Notes: generated by a model not told the origin, from the letters alone. A stretch of 64,000 nt of DNA from Marinovum sp048263515 (GCF_048263515.1 NZ_JBLXEC010000018.1:35236-99235); one strand, 5' to 3'. Numbered from the stretch's first letter, positions 1 through 11,641 are shown. Numbers and translations are program-made.

Positions 1-1
1 C

Positions 2-1501
2 GAAGATCAGGCCGAAGCCTTTGACCGCGTCAGCGCCGCCCTGCGCGAAGTTGGCGTCGACCTCGAAGCCGGCCACGTGGCGCCGCCGCGCGAGGGGCGC
101 TCGGGCGTGCTGGCGGTGATCGGCAAGGCGGGGTCGGGCAAGACGCTGCTGCTGGCCGAGCTTTACAAGGCGTTGAAGGAGGCCGGGGTCGACATCGTTT
201 CCGGCGACTGGGAGGGCAAGCGCAAGAAGGACCGGCGCACGCTGGCGATCCTGGCGCCCACCAACAAGGCGGCGAGCGTGTTGCGGATGCGCGGCGTGCC
301 GGCGACGACCATCCATCGCATTCTCTATACCCCGGTCTATGACCCCGAATACGAGCGGATTGCAGAATGGCTGGCCGGGCAGGGCGAGCGGCCCGAGATC
401 GAGGGGCTGACCGATGCCGCGCTCGACCGGGCGCATGGGTTCTACCAGTCGAACAATTCCATTCCCGGCGCGCTGGCCGCCGCCGGGCTGCGCGGGTCGG
501 ATTTCATCACCGGCTGGAAACGCCGGGAAGAGCCTCTGGACATCGGGTTTGTCGACGAGGCCTCGATGCTGGATGACCGGCAGTACGACGATCTGCGCGA
601 GATTTTCCCGACGCTCTGCATGTTCGGCGATCCGGCGCAGCTGGCGCCGGTTAACCAGTCGGGCGCCATGGTGTTCGAGAAGCTGCCAGAGGAAAAGGTG
701 CTGGCGCTGCGCCGCATCCACCGGCAGGAGGCCGACAACCCGATCCTCGACCTGGCCCATGCGCTGGCCGATCCGGCGCTCGAGTTCCACGACTTCGAGC
801 GCATGGTCGAGGAGAAATCCAAGAGTGACGAACGGGTTGTCTGGGGCCAGCGGGTCGAGGTTGACCTGATGGCGCGCTCGCCGGTGCTGGTCTGGCGCAA
901 TGCCACGCGCATCCGGCTGATCAACGCCTTTCGCAAGGTGCATGACGCGCCTGACGATCGGCTGCTCGAGGGCGAGCCGCTGATCTGCGACGGTATCGAG
1001 CTGCCGCTGAAGCACCGCAAGAAGCGGCTCGATCTCGAGGCGCGCGGGCTGATCAAGGGCGCCCAGGTGATCTTTCTGGGCGAGGGCAAGCGGCCCGGGT
1101 TTTCCCGGCTGCATGTGATGGGGGCGGAAGACCCAAGGGTCTCGGCAGCGTCCATCGTCAAGATCGAGATGCCCGACGAGGAAGAGCCCTTCATTCCCTT
1201 CGCCGCCCGCATGGGCGCCACGTTCCTGCATGGCGCGGCGGTGACGATCCACAAGGCGCAAGGCTCGCAGTGGGATTCGGTGCAGGTCTTTGCCCCCGAT
1301 CTTTATGTCGCGGCGCGCATGGGGCGGGTCGAGGCCGGGCAGCCCTTGTGGAAACGTCTGGCCTATGTGGCGATCACCCGGGCGCAGGAGCGGCTGATCT
1401 GGGTGGTGCGCAACCGCTTGTCAAAGCCCACTTATCCGCTGAGGATCGACGATCTGCCGGTGCCGCAGCAGGCGTTGACGCTGGAAATGCAGGACGAGTA
1501 G
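2..1501 (+). CDS. Superfamily 1 (RecD-like) DNA helicase / AAA ATPase, 5' end cut by window
   Basis: An open frame runs in from the left edge, so the true start lies outside the window; the GTG at 77 is internal. Visible motifs are a Walker A P-loop (GKAGSGKT, about 122-145), a Walker B-like box (FVDEASM, about 550-570), a GDPAQLAPV motif III-like stretch, and a C-terminal UvrD_C_2-type segment with HKAQGSQW and AYVAITRAQERL. These are hallmarks of SF1 helicases that use ATP to unwind DNA. About 499 residues are visible. It lies 41 bases upstream of rimO. Which repair or recombination process it serves cannot be told from the sequence. Confidence 0.88.
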   Translation, partial: EDQAEAFDRVSAALREVGVDLEAGHVAPPREGRSGVLAVIGKAGSGKTLLLAELYKALKEAGVDIVSGDWEGKRKKDRRTLAILAPTNKAASVLRMRGVPATTIHRILYTPVYDPEYERIAEWLAGQGERPEIEGLTDAALDRAHGFYQSNNSIPGALAAAGLRGSDFITGWKRREEPLDIGFVDEASMLDDRQYDDLREIFPTLCMFGDPAQLAPVNQSGAMVFEKLPEEKVLALRRIHRQEADNPILDLAHALADPALEFHDFERMVEEKSKSDERVVWGQRVEVDLMARSPVLVWRNATRIRLINAFRKVHDAPDDRLLEGEPLICDGIELPLKHRKKRLDLEARGLIKGAQVIFLGEGKRPGFSRLHVMGAEDPRVSAASIVKIEMPDEEEPFIPFAARMGATFLHGAAVTIHKAQGSQWDSVQVFAPDLYVAARMGRVEAGQPLWKRLAYVAITRAQERLIWVVRNRLSKPTYPLRIDDLPVPQQALTLEMQDE

Positions 1502-1542
1502 CGCCTCTTCCCACGGCGCGCGCGCTCGTTTATAGCGCGGGC

Positions 1543-2916
1543 ATGACAACCAATCCCCCGAACCTCCGCCCCGACCTTGCCCATATGACCCTGCCAGAGG
1601 CCGAGGCCCGCCGTGGCGGGCCGACCATCGGCATGGTCTCGCTGGGCTGCCCCAAGGCGCTGGTCGACAGCGAGCGCATCCTGACGCGGCTGCGCGCCGA
1701 GGGTTACGGCATCTCGCCAGATTATGCCGGGGCCGATGCGGTGATCGTCAACACCTGCGGTTTTCTCGACAGCGCCAAGGCCGAGAGCCTTGAGGCGATC
1801 GGCGAGGCGCTGCAGGAAAACGGCAAGGTGATCGTCACCGGCTGTCTTGGGGCCGAGCCCGAGTATATCACCGGGGTGCATCCCAAGGTTCTGGCCGTGA
1901 CCGGCCCGCATCAATACGAGCAGGTGCTCGATGCGGTGCATGGCGCGGTGCCGCCCGATCCCGATCCCTTCATCGATCTGCTGCCGGCCTCGGGCGTGAC
2001 GCTGACGCCGCGGCATTACAGCTATCTGAAGATCTCGGAAGGCTGCAATCACAAGTGCAAGTTCTGCATCATTCCCGACATGCGCGGCCGGCTGCAGTCG
2101 CGCCCGGCGAAAGCGGTGCTGCGCGAGGCCGAGAAGCTGGTCGAGAGCGGGGTCAAGGAACTGCTGGTGATCAGCCAGGACACCTCGGCCTATGGCACCG
2201 ACTGGAAGGACCGCGAGGTCAAGGCGCCGATCCTGCCGCTGGCGCGCGATCTGGGCAGCCTCGGCGCCTGGGTGCGGATGCACTACGTCTATCCCTATCC
2301 GCATGTGCGCGAGCTGATCCCGCTGATGGCCGATCCGTCGAACGGCATCCTGCCGTATCTCGACATCCCGTTCCAGCATGGCCACCCCGAGGTGCTCAAG
2401 CGCATGGCGCGGCCCGCGGCCTCGGCCAGGACGCTGGACGAGATTGCCGCCTGGCGTGCGGCCTGTCCCGAGATCACCCTGCGCTCGACCTTCATCGTCG
2501 GCTATCCGGGCGAGACCGAGGCGGAGTTCGACTATCTGCTCGACTGGCTCGACGAGGCGCAGCTCGACCGGGTGGGGTGCTTTCAGTACGAAAACGTCGC
2601 CGGCGCGCGGTCGAACGATCTGCCGGATCACGTGGCCCCCGAGGTCAAGCAGGAGCGCTGGGACCGGTTCATGGAAAAGGCGCAGGAGATCTCCGAGGCG
2701 CGTTTGGCGGCCAAGGTGGGCAAGCACCTGCCGGTGATCGTCGATGACATCGACGAGGACGGCATTGCCACCTGCCGCACCATGGCCGATGCGCCCGAGA
2801 TCGACGGCAATCTCTTCATCGATGAAGGTGCGGGCGATCTGAGCCCCGGCGATATCGTCACGGTCGAGGTCGACGAGGCCGGCGAATACGATCTCTGGGG
2901 ACGGCTGACCGCCTAG
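1543..2916 (+). CDS. rimO: Ribosomal protein S12 methylthiotransferase RimO
   Basis: 457 residues, the normal family length. The N-terminal UPF0004 domain carries the auxiliary [4Fe-4S] cysteines C36, C72 and C101. The radical SAM motif CxxxCxxC is at C168, C172 and C175 (GCNHKCKFC). The C-terminus forms a TRAM domain (VDDIDEDG...VEVDEAGEYDLWG). RimO uses SAM to add a methylthio group to the conserved aspartate of ribosomal protein S12. The ATG at 1543 is chosen because the longer frame to 1270 runs through the upstream helicase gene. The stop overlaps the stop of the convergent gene in a CTAG tetranucleotide. Confidence 0.95.
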   Translation: MTTNPPNLRPDLAHMTLPEAEARRGGPTIGMVSLGCPKALVDSERILTRLRAEGYGISPDYAGADAVIVNTCGFLDSAKAESLEAIGEALQENGKVIVTGCLGAEPEYITGVHPKVLAVTGPHQYEQVLDAVHGAVPPDPDPFIDLLPASGVTLTPRHYSYLKISEGCNHKCKFCIIPDMRGRLQSRPAKAVLREAEKLVESGVKELLVISQDTSAYGTDWKDREVKAPILPLARDLGSLGAWVRMHYVYPYPHVRELIPLMADPSNGILPYLDIPFQHGHPEVLKRMARPAASARTLDEIAAWRAACPEITLRSTFIVGYPGETEAEFDYLLDWLDEAQLDRVGCFQYENVAGARSNDLPDHVAPEVKQERWDRFMEKAQEISEARLAAKVGKHLPVIVDDIDEDGIATCRTMADAPEIDGNLFIDEGAGDLSPGDIVTVEVDEAGEYDLWGRLTA

Positions 2917-3371
2917 TGCGAGCCGTCCTCGAGGTGCAGCTTCATGTCGATCAGCACCTGCTGCAGCGCCAGGGTTTCCTTGAGCATGCGCTTGGCCTCG
3001 TTGATGGTGATCACCCCGTCTTCGATTGACTGGGAGTATTCCGTCATCAACATGGCAAAGCGCTGGCTCAGCGCCACGACGTCGGCATTGACGCTGCCCG
3101 AGCGTTCGGCGTTGTTGCGGCGGCTGTCGAAGGACAGGGTGATGCCGCGCAGCTCGGACAGGGCGGCGGTCACATGCGGGTAGGAGGCCGCCGCCTCGAG
3201 CGCGGCCACCGCGTCGATCGGCATGAAGCGGTCGGAATGTTCCTCGTGCTCGGAGTAATAGCGGCCCAGCGTCGCCTTGGATTTGCCTGTCACCTCGCAG
3301 GCCGGCTCGATGCCCACGTCCTTTACAAGCGCTTCGGTGTGCTTCTTGAGATAACTTCCGACGCTGTTCAT
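2913..3371 (-). CDS. Small conserved protein, possible DNA-binding regulator
   Basis: 152 residues starting MNSVGSYLKK. An AGGAG ribosome-binding site lies 7 bases before the ATG at 3371, which favours this start over the upstream ATG at 3434. The N-terminal segment (about residues 20-40, EPACEVTGKSKATLGRYYSE) could form a helix-turn-helix like those of phage CII-type or Cro-like regulators. The C-terminal half is a helical region with hydrophobic heptads (MLKETLALQQVLIDMKL). There is no signal peptide. I recognise it as a conserved roseobacter protein without a known function; the DNA-binding role is inference. Confidence 0.7.
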   Translation of the reverse strand: MNSVGSYLKKHTEALVKDVGIEPACEVTGKSKATLGRYYSEHEEHSDRFMPIDAVAALEAAASYPHVTAALSELRGITLSFDSRRNNAERSGSVNADVVALSQRFAMLMTEYSQSIEDGVITINEAKRMLKETLALQQVLIDMKLHLEDGSH

Positions 3372-3632
3372 GCCCACTCCTGGCTGTGCCGCCTTCGACC
3401 GCGAAGTCGGGGAAATCCCCGGCTTTTTTCCCATTAAGAGGTTTAGCAGCTTTTGTCATTGAGGGAACACCCCAAACGGGGTTTCACGAGTATCCGGAGG
3501 CCCAAGGCCGGGTTCGGGTGCAGGGATGCGACGTGTTCGCCGATTTGGGAGGCGGAATTGCCAGCTGGCCACGTCGTGCCCCGTCTGCCCGCCTCTTGCC
3601 TCCGCACGCGCGGCGCGGCATAGGATCGCGCC

Positions 3633-4214
3633 ATGGCCAAGCTCTACTTTCACTACTCGACGATGAACGCAGGCAAATCGACCCTGCTGCTGCAAGCTGC
3701 GCACAATTACCGCGAGCGCGGCATGGAGGTCTACCTGATGACCGCGCGCCATGATGACCGCGCCGGCAACGGCCGCATCGGCTCGCGCATCGGGATCGGC
3801 AGCGAGGCGGTGACCTATGCGCCGGGCGAGGACCTGTTTGCCCATCTCGCGGCACGGCTCGAGCAGGGGCCGCTGGCCTGCATCTTCATCGACGAGGCGC
3901 AGTTTCTCGAACCCGGGCAGGTCTGGCAGCTGGCGCGGGTGGTCGATGACCTGCGGGTGCCGGTGATGTGCTACGGGCTGCGGGTGGATTTCCAGGGGCT
4001 GCTGTTCCCCGGATCGGCGACGCTGCTGGCGCTGGCCGACGAGATGCGCGAAGTGCGCACCATCTGCCATTGCGGCAAGAAGGCCACCATGGTGGTGCGG
4101 CAGAACGAGAAGGGCGAGGTGATGACCACCGGCGCCCAGGTGCAGATCGGCGGCAACGAGACCTATGTCAGCCTCTGCCGCAAGCATTGGCGCGCCACCA
4201 CCGGCGAGGCCTGA
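3633..4214 (+). CDS. tdk: Thymidine kinase
   Basis: 193 residues, typical of bacterial type II (TK1-like) thymidine kinases, which phosphorylate thymidine in the salvage pathway. The P-loop is MNAGKST (residues 11-17), the catalytic glutamate is E88 in FIDEAQF, the lasso region contains QIGGNETYVSLC, and a zinc-binding set of cysteines and a histidine is present (CHCGKK and CRKHW). The gene stands alone, with the DUF2254 gene convergent 6 bases after its stop. Confidence 0.95.
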   Translation: MAKLYFHYSTMNAGKSTLLLQAAHNYRERGMEVYLMTARHDDRAGNGRIGSRIGIGSEAVTYAPGEDLFAHLAARLEQGPLACIFIDEAQFLEPGQVWQLARVVDDLRVPVMCYGLRVDFQGLLFPGSATLLALADEMREVRTICHCGKKATMVVRQNEKGEVMTTGAQVQIGGNETYVSLCRKHWRATTGEA

Positions 4215-4220
4215 GCGCCG

Positions 4221-5411
4221 CTAGTGCCGCGACAGCTGGTCGTGCATGTCGCTGGCGGCATGGGCCATGGCTGCGTTGGGATGGCGTGACAGCCGGGTCA
4301 GCAGGTCGAAGACCCGCGCCGTGACATCCGGATTGTCGATACCGTCGCGCGAGATCGGCAAAACCGCGCAATCGAGCAGCGTCCGCGCCCGCACCACCGG
4401 CAAAGAGACCCTCGGAAAGGTCGGGGTGTACTCGGCCTCGGGCTGCGGCTCGTCGGGGGTTTCCTCCCACAAGAGACGCTCGATCCGGCCCAGCACCTCG
4501 ATCGCGGTGCCGGGATCGTTGATCCCGGGTGACAGCGCCCGCTGGCCGGATTCGGCGAGGATGGTCAGACCCAGCGTCGGGTCCTGCTCGAAGGTGCGGA
4601 CATCGCCGATGTCGAAGGCGCGGGCGGCGGGCGCGGCGAGGCTCTCGTCGCTGCTGCCGATGGTGCCGATCACGGTGTTGCGCAACACGAATTCGCCCGG
4701 CACGGCAGTGACATGGACATCGGTGCCGGCCTCCTCGGCCAGTTCGTCGAGCTTGGCGACGTCGATGAAGCGGATGTAGCCCGAGCTCTGTGCCCGGATG
4801 CTGACAGCGCCGTCGGGCACCAGATCGCCCTCCAGCATCCGCCGCGCGCCCAGCGAGGGCCTGCGGGCGCGGGCATGCATCGCCTCGCGGGCGCGGACCT
4901 CGATGATCTGCAGGGTGTGGTCCATCGAGCCCAGGTGCGACAGGTGCTCGATCCAGCGCAGGATCGCCAGCACGATCAGGGCAAAGACAATCATGGTGAA
5001 GCCGAAGACCACCACCGCCGCATCCTCGGAATAGACCCGGGCGTGAAACAGGATCACCGCGCTCAGCGAATAGACGAACCCGCCCACGAATGTCGCCAGC
5101 ACCGACTGGGTGATCGTGTCGTCCAGCAGCAGCCGGTAGGCCCGCGGCGTCGCCATCGACGAGGCCGCGCGATAGGCCGAGACCATGACGTTGAGCGAGA
5201 AGGTCGTCACCGCCAGCATGCCCGAGGCCAGGATCGTCAGCACCGGCAGGATCGCCTCGCGGCCGAGCTTGAGCTTGATGTTGTCGGGGATGAAACCGGT
5301 CAGCAGCGGCGCGATCGCCAATGCCAGGAGCGAGAAGATCGAGATCAGCACCACCCTGACCAGAAGCGTGCGCCAGATCCGCTGAACAATGACCAGAAGT
5401 TTGGAAATCAT
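4221..5411 (-). CDS. DUF2254 family membrane protein
   Basis: 396 residues. The N-terminal third has about four hydrophobic segments (around residues 15-35, 52-75, 103-125 and 132-150) and the rest is a soluble domain with the conserved SPGINDPGTAIE stretch typical of DUF2254. It is an inner-membrane protein of unknown role. The start at 5411 overlaps the stop of the upstream gene in an ATGA, so the two are translationally coupled. An in-frame extension to 5615 would run through that neighbour and is rejected. Confidence 0.85.
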   Translation of the reverse strand: MISKLLVIVQRIWRTLLVRVVLISIFSLLALAIAPLLTGFIPDNIKLKLGREAILPVLTILASGMLAVTTFSLNVMVSAYRAASSMATPRAYRLLLDDTITQSVLATFVGGFVYSLSAVILFHARVYSEDAAVVVFGFTMIVFALIVLAILRWIEHLSHLGSMDHTLQIIEVRAREAMHARARRPSLGARRMLEGDLVPDGAVSIRAQSSGYIRFIDVAKLDELAEEAGTDVHVTAVPGEFVLRNTVIGTIGSSDESLAAPAARAFDIGDVRTFEQDPTLGLTILAESGQRALSPGINDPGTAIEVLGRIERLLWEETPDEPQPEAEYTPTFPRVSLPVVRARTLLDCAVLPISRDGIDNPDVTARVFDLLTRLSRHPNAAMAHAASDMHDQLSRH

Positions 5412-5980
5412 GAGAGACTCATCAGAATACGGGCTCCGGCATCGGTAAGGTGATCGCGGAACAGCGCGCGTTCGTCGGGCGTCAGGACCTGATGACGAGG
5501 ATAGCGCGGCACGGCCCGGTCGTCGAGGATCGGCGCCTCCCAGCCGTCGGTGGTGGCGATGAAACCGGTGACGCCCTCGGGGCCGTAGCGATGCAGATAG
5601 CCCTGCAGTACGCACTCGAGATAGGACATCAGGATCGGGTTGGCCGCGCTCGGCGCGCGGTGCCGGTCGGCGGGAATGGCATAGGTCGCGATGTCGAGCG
5701 CCTGCGGCGCGTCATGCTCGATCTGGGCGCTGGCGGCGAGCCGATCATAGGCGTGTTCGCGGGCATCGAGCGCCGCCCAGTCGCCGCCGGGCACGGCGGC
5801 AATCACCCCGTCGATCACGCAGAGATCATCCGGCACTGCCGTCAGGAAGGAGACCGGCCTGAGATCGCTGTGCCGCCACGCCCGGCGCCAGCCACGGGCG
5901 CGGGCAGGGCGCACCTGACCGAAAGCGTGGGTTGCGGTGTTGACGAGCGAGCCGTATCCGAAAAAAAAAGGATCATTCAT
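5408..5980 (-). CDS. Gamma-glutamylcyclotransferase-like protein
   Basis: 190 residues. The N-terminal FFFGYGSLVN is the substrate-loop signature of the GGCT/AIG2-like fold, followed by WRRAWRH and VPGGDWAALDAREHAYDR, where the GGCT catalytic glutamate would lie (DAREHAYDR). It may act on gamma-glutamyl amine or peptide substrates, but the substrate cannot be read from the sequence. It is the first gene of a two-gene leftward unit, overlaps the DUF2254 start by 4 bases and is divergent from the Rrf2 gene. Confidence 0.75.
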   Translation of the reverse strand: MNDPFFFGYGSLVNTATHAFGQVRPARARGWRRAWRHSDLRPVSFLTAVPDDLCVIDGVIAAVPGGDWAALDAREHAYDRLAASAQIEHDAPQALDIATYAIPADRHRAPSAANPILMSYLECVLQGYLHRYGPEGVTGFIATTDGWEAPILDDRAVPRYPRHQVLTPDERALFRDHLTDAGARILMSLS

Positions 5981-6072
5981 GATGTAACTTTGTGTCAGCA
6001 GTGACGAAAGTCAAACAGTCGATTTCCTTTCTGTGGCATGGTATTAACATAGTTATTGACAGGGGTTCATCT

Positions 6073-6522
6073 ATGCGTGTCACCAAGCGTACAAATATCG
6101 CCATACGGGTGTTAATGTATTGCGCCGACAATTCCGGACGACTGGTGACCAAATCGGAAATTGCGACCCGCTGCAGCGCGTCGGAAAACCATGTGGCTCA
6201 GGTAGTTAACCAATTAGGGCAGCTTGGATTTCTGAAAACCCATCGCGGCCGGAATGGCGGATTGGAATTGGCCCGCGTGCCGCATGACATCTGTATCGGC
6301 GAGGTGTTTCGCGCGGTGGAAGTCGCGGTGCCGGCGACCGAATGCACGAATGATTGTGATGGCAATTGCCCATTGATCGCGGCCTGCCGTCTGCGCCATG
6401 CCCTGGCCGAGGCCTGCGAGGCGTTTTATGCGCAGCTCGATGCGCTGTCGCTCGACATGCTGGTCGGCGGCAATCCGGCGCTTCTGGACGCGATTGCACC
6501 GCAGGCCAGCGCGCATCCGTGA
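6073..6522 (+). CDS. Rrf2-family transcriptional regulator, NsrR-like
   Basis: 149 residues starting MRVTKRTNIAIRVLMYCA, with an AGGGG site 7 bases upstream. The N-terminal winged helix (residues 1-70) has the Rrf2 pattern, including SENHVAQVVNQLGQLGFLKTHRGRNGGL. The C-terminal half has cysteines ECTNDCDGNC...AAC. The tail CPLIAACRLRHAL and LDMLVGGNPALL lines up with the C-terminus of enterobacterial NsrR as I remember it, suggesting an [Fe-S] cluster sensor of nitric oxide. No NO-detoxification gene is adjacent, so its targets lie elsewhere. The upstream gap is AT-rich and shared with the divergent gene. Confidence 0.85.
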   Translation: MRVTKRTNIAIRVLMYCADNSGRLVTKSEIATRCSASENHVAQVVNQLGQLGFLKTHRGRNGGLELARVPHDICIGEVFRAVEVAVPATECTNDCDGNCPLIAACRLRHALAEACEAFYAQLDALSLDMLVGGNPALLDAIAPQASAHP

Positions 6523-6564
6523 ACGTTTTGCCGTTGTCAAAGCCTTGGCCCATCGCATAAAGTC

Positions 6565-6726
6565 GCCGCGACTCGACGGGAGAACCGGCCATGCCGGTGC
6601 CGAAGGAGCAACCGCCCCGGAAACTCTCAGGCCCCGAGGACCGTCGAAGTCGCAAAAATCTGGAGAGATCCCGGCCTTGTCCGGGGCGCCGAAGGGATAA
6701 CGATCTCAGGCAGAAGGACAGATGGG
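6565..6726 (+). ncRNA. Tandem glycine riboswitch
   Basis: Two successive aptamers with the glycine-riboswitch core. Aptamer 1 is closed by an extended P1 pairing 6568-6579 with 6641-6653 and contains GGGAGA, GCCGAAGGAGCAA and AAACTCTCAGGC, then GGAC. Aptamer 2 (about 6656-6726) repeats GGAGAG, GCCGAAGGGATAA, ATCTCAGGCAGAAGGACAGA. Glycine binding normally switches on the glycine cleavage operon, and gcvT begins 91 bases downstream. The expression platform between 6727 and 6816 has no clear U-run terminator, so control may act at translation. Confidence 0.95.
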
Positions 6727-6816
6727 GCATCGCCGAGCTGACCTGCGGGTCAGGGATTGGGGATGCCGGTTTGTATCCGAAAGACGGACACTCCGGCCCG
6801 GAACGGGAGATGGAAG

Positions 6817-7953
6817 GTGTCTGACGAGGACGAGGCGCTGAAGCGCACGCCGCTATACGATCTGCATGTGGACCTGGGCGCCAAGATGGTGCCCTTTGCC
6901 GGCTACGAGATGCCGGTGCAATATCCGCTGGGGGTGCTCAAGGAGCACCAGCACACCCGCGCCAAGGCCGGGCTGTTCGATGTCAGCCACATGGGCCAGG
7001 TGGTGCTGCGCGCCAAGGACCCGGAGGTGGCGAAGACGGCTCTGGAAGGTCTGGTGCCGGTCGATGTGTTGGGTCTGGCCGAAGGGCGCCAGCGCTACGG
7101 GTTCTTCACCAATGATCACGGCGGCATAGAAGACGACCTGATGATCGCCAACCGCGGCGACCATCTGTTTGTCGTGGTCAATGCCGCCTGCAAGCAGGCC
7201 GACATCGCGCGGATGCGCGCGGCGCTCGAGCCCGAGGTCACGGTCAAGGAAATCACCGGCCGCGCGCTTCTGGCGCTGCAGGGCCCGGCCTCCGAGGCGG
7301 TGCTGGCCGAGCATCATCCGGGCGTGAAAGACATGAAATTCATGGACGTCGAGACCCTGCCGATTGCCGGCGCCGAATGCTGGGTGTCGCGCTCGGGCTA
7401 TACCGGCGAGGACGGTTTCGAGATCTCGGTGCCAGAGGCGGCGGCGGTCGATCTGGCGCGCGCACTGCTGGCGCATGAGGATGTCGAGCCGATCGGGCTT
7501 GGCGCCCGCGACAGTCTGCGGCTCGAGGCCGGGCTTTGCCTCTATGGCCACGACATCGACAGCGACACCACGCCGGTTTCCGCAGGTCTGACCTGGGCGA
7601 TGCAGAAGGTGCGCCGCCCCGGTGGCGACCGCGAAGGCGGCTTTCCCGGTGCTGCCGAGATCTTCAGCGACCTGGCCGAAGGCTGCGGGCAGAAACGCGT
7701 GGGTCTGAAGCCCGAGGGCCGCGCGCCGATGCGCGAAGGTGTCGAGATATTTGCCGAGGACAGCGGTGGCGAGGCGGTCGGCCGGGTCACCTCGGGCAGT
7801 TTCGGCCCGACGGTCGGCGGCCCGGTGGCGATGGGCTATGTCTCGACAGCCCTCGCAGCCGAGGGCAGGCTGCTTTATGGCGAGGTACGCGGCAAGCGGC
7901 TGCCGGTCAGGGTGGCCAAGCTGCCCTTCGTCGCGCCAGGTTTCAAGAGATAG
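6817..7953 (+). CDS. gcvT: Glycine cleavage system T protein (aminomethyltransferase)
   Basis: 378 residues. It transfers the methylene group from aminomethyl-lipoyl H protein to tetrahydrofolate, releasing ammonia. Family signatures are KRTPLYDLHVDLGAKMVPFAGYEMPVQY, FDVSHMGQV, YTGEDGFEIS and LGARDSLRLEAGLCLYG. I choose the GTG at 6817, preceded by GGGAGA at 6805-6810; a longer reading from 6757 adds a poorly conserved tail and reaches towards the riboswitch platform. First gene of gcvTHP; the H gene follows 18 bases later. Confidence 0.95.
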   Translation: MSDEDEALKRTPLYDLHVDLGAKMVPFAGYEMPVQYPLGVLKEHQHTRAKAGLFDVSHMGQVVLRAKDPEVAKTALEGLVPVDVLGLAEGRQRYGFFTNDHGGIEDDLMIANRGDHLFVVVNAACKQADIARMRAALEPEVTVKEITGRALLALQGPASEAVLAEHHPGVKDMKFMDVETLPIAGAECWVSRSGYTGEDGFEISVPEAAAVDLARALLAHEDVEPIGLGARDSLRLEAGLCLYGHDIDSDTTPVSAGLTWAMQKVRRPGGDREGGFPGAAEIFSDLAEGCGQKRVGLKPEGRAPMREGVEIFAEDSGGEAVGRVTSGSFGPTVGGPVAMGYVSTALAAEGRLLYGEVRGKRLPVRVAKLPFVAPGFKR

Positions 7954-7971
7954 GTCCAACAGGAGACGACC

Positions 7972-8334
7972 ATGAAATACACCGAAGAACATGAATGGCT
8001 GGAAGCCGATGACGAGGGCGTCGTGACCGTGGGCATCACCGCCCATGCCGCCGAGCAACTGGGCGACGTGGTCTTTGTCGAACTGCCCGACGTCGGCGCC
8101 TCGGTGAACAAGGACGACGAGATCGTCGTGATCGAGAGCGTCAAGGCCGCCAGCGACATCCTCGCCCCGATCGACGGCGAGATCGTCGAGGTCAACGAAG
8201 CCATCGTCGGCGAGCCCGGCAAGGTCAATGACGATCCCGAAGGCGACGCCTGGTTCTTCAAGATCAAGGCCGAGGACCTCAGCCAGATGGACGACTACAT
8301 GGATGAAGCCGCCTACAAGGACTTCATCGGATAA
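7972..8334 (+). CDS. gcvH: Glycine cleavage system H protein
   Basis: 120 residues, a lipoyl-domain carrier that shuttles the aminomethyl group between P, T and L proteins. The lipoylated lysine is K58 in VVIESVKAASD. The N-terminus (MKYTEEHEWL) and C-terminus (WFFKIKAED...MDEAAYKDFI) are standard. An AGGAG site lies at about 7961-7965. It is the middle gene of the riboswitch-controlled operon. Confidence 0.97.
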   Translation: MKYTEEHEWLEADDEGVVTVGITAHAAEQLGDVVFVELPDVGASVNKDDEIVVIESVKAASDILAPIDGEIVEVNEAIVGEPGKVNDDPEGDAWFFKIKAEDLSQMDDYMDEAAYKDFIG

Positions 8335-8417
8335 GCCCTTTCCGCCGGGGGCTGCGGGTCTTGCCTGCCAGCCCCCGGTGGAAGATTGCCTGGCCAGTTG
8401 ACGCAGGAGCTGCGCGC

Positions 8418-11267
<2,850 letters not shown>

Positions 11268-11333
11268 GTGATCGGGACGGGGCAGCGGGGGACCGCTGCT
11301 TCGGTGGCCTCTGGCGACGCGCCTTCGATAGAC

Positions 11334-11367
11334 AAAACGGCCGCCCGCTGAAGCAGGCGGCCGTTTT
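11334..11367 (+). terminator. Intrinsic terminator of gcvTHP
   Basis: A 12-base perfect stem, 11334-11345 pairing with 11356-11367, encloses a short loop and ends in a T-run. The A-run on the left arm makes it able to act on both strands. Confidence 0.9.
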
Positions 11368-11395
11368 TCATAAAGCTTGCAATAGCCCATACGGT

Positions 11396-11539
11396 GCCGG
11401 GCCAGCGGCTGCCCGCGGGGTGCCGCGGCCCCCGCAGTTCGGCAGCGCTTTATCCCGGCCAAATCCGCAGAAGTTCAGGTCGACGCGCCCAGCCCAGCCA
11501 TAGCGGCAGCCCGATGGGGCGGGCAGCCGCTGGCCCGGC
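11396..11539. repeat. Perfect 21-base inverted repeat spanning 144 bases
   Basis: Bases 11396-11416 are the exact reverse complement of 11519-11539 (arm core GGCCAGCGGCTGCCCGC). The 102 bases between the arms are non-coding. The arrangement resembles a small palindromic or miniature element. I see no flanking target duplication. Confidence 0.75.
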
Positions 11540-11584
11540 GGGCTTCGCCCTTGTTCCGGGCCGGGACGATATTCGAAGGGGGGC

Positions 11585-11607
11585 GGTGGGGTGGAACCCC
11601 ACCCTAC
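11585..11607. repeat. REP palindrome, variant copy
   Basis: A GGTGGGG...CCCCACCCTAC palindrome matching the REP family clustered around the RAYT gene at 22.4 kb, with a variant loop. Confidence 0.7.
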
Positions 11608-11641
11608 GCGGTTTCGCCGGCGGGATTTCCCGCAGACCCGC

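Larger units (their letters stand above)
11268..11641. other. Non-coding gap after gcvP
   Basis: 374 bases between gcvP and the inositol-monophosphatase-like gene. It holds the gcv terminator, a perfect long inverted repeat and one REP palindrome (each listed separately). I see no credible gene. Confidence 0.7.

Noticed and set aside
11396..11539. Insertion sequence bounded by the 21-base inverted repeats
   Set aside because: The interval between the arms is only 102 bases, too short for a transposase, and no target duplication is visible; kept as a repeat only.
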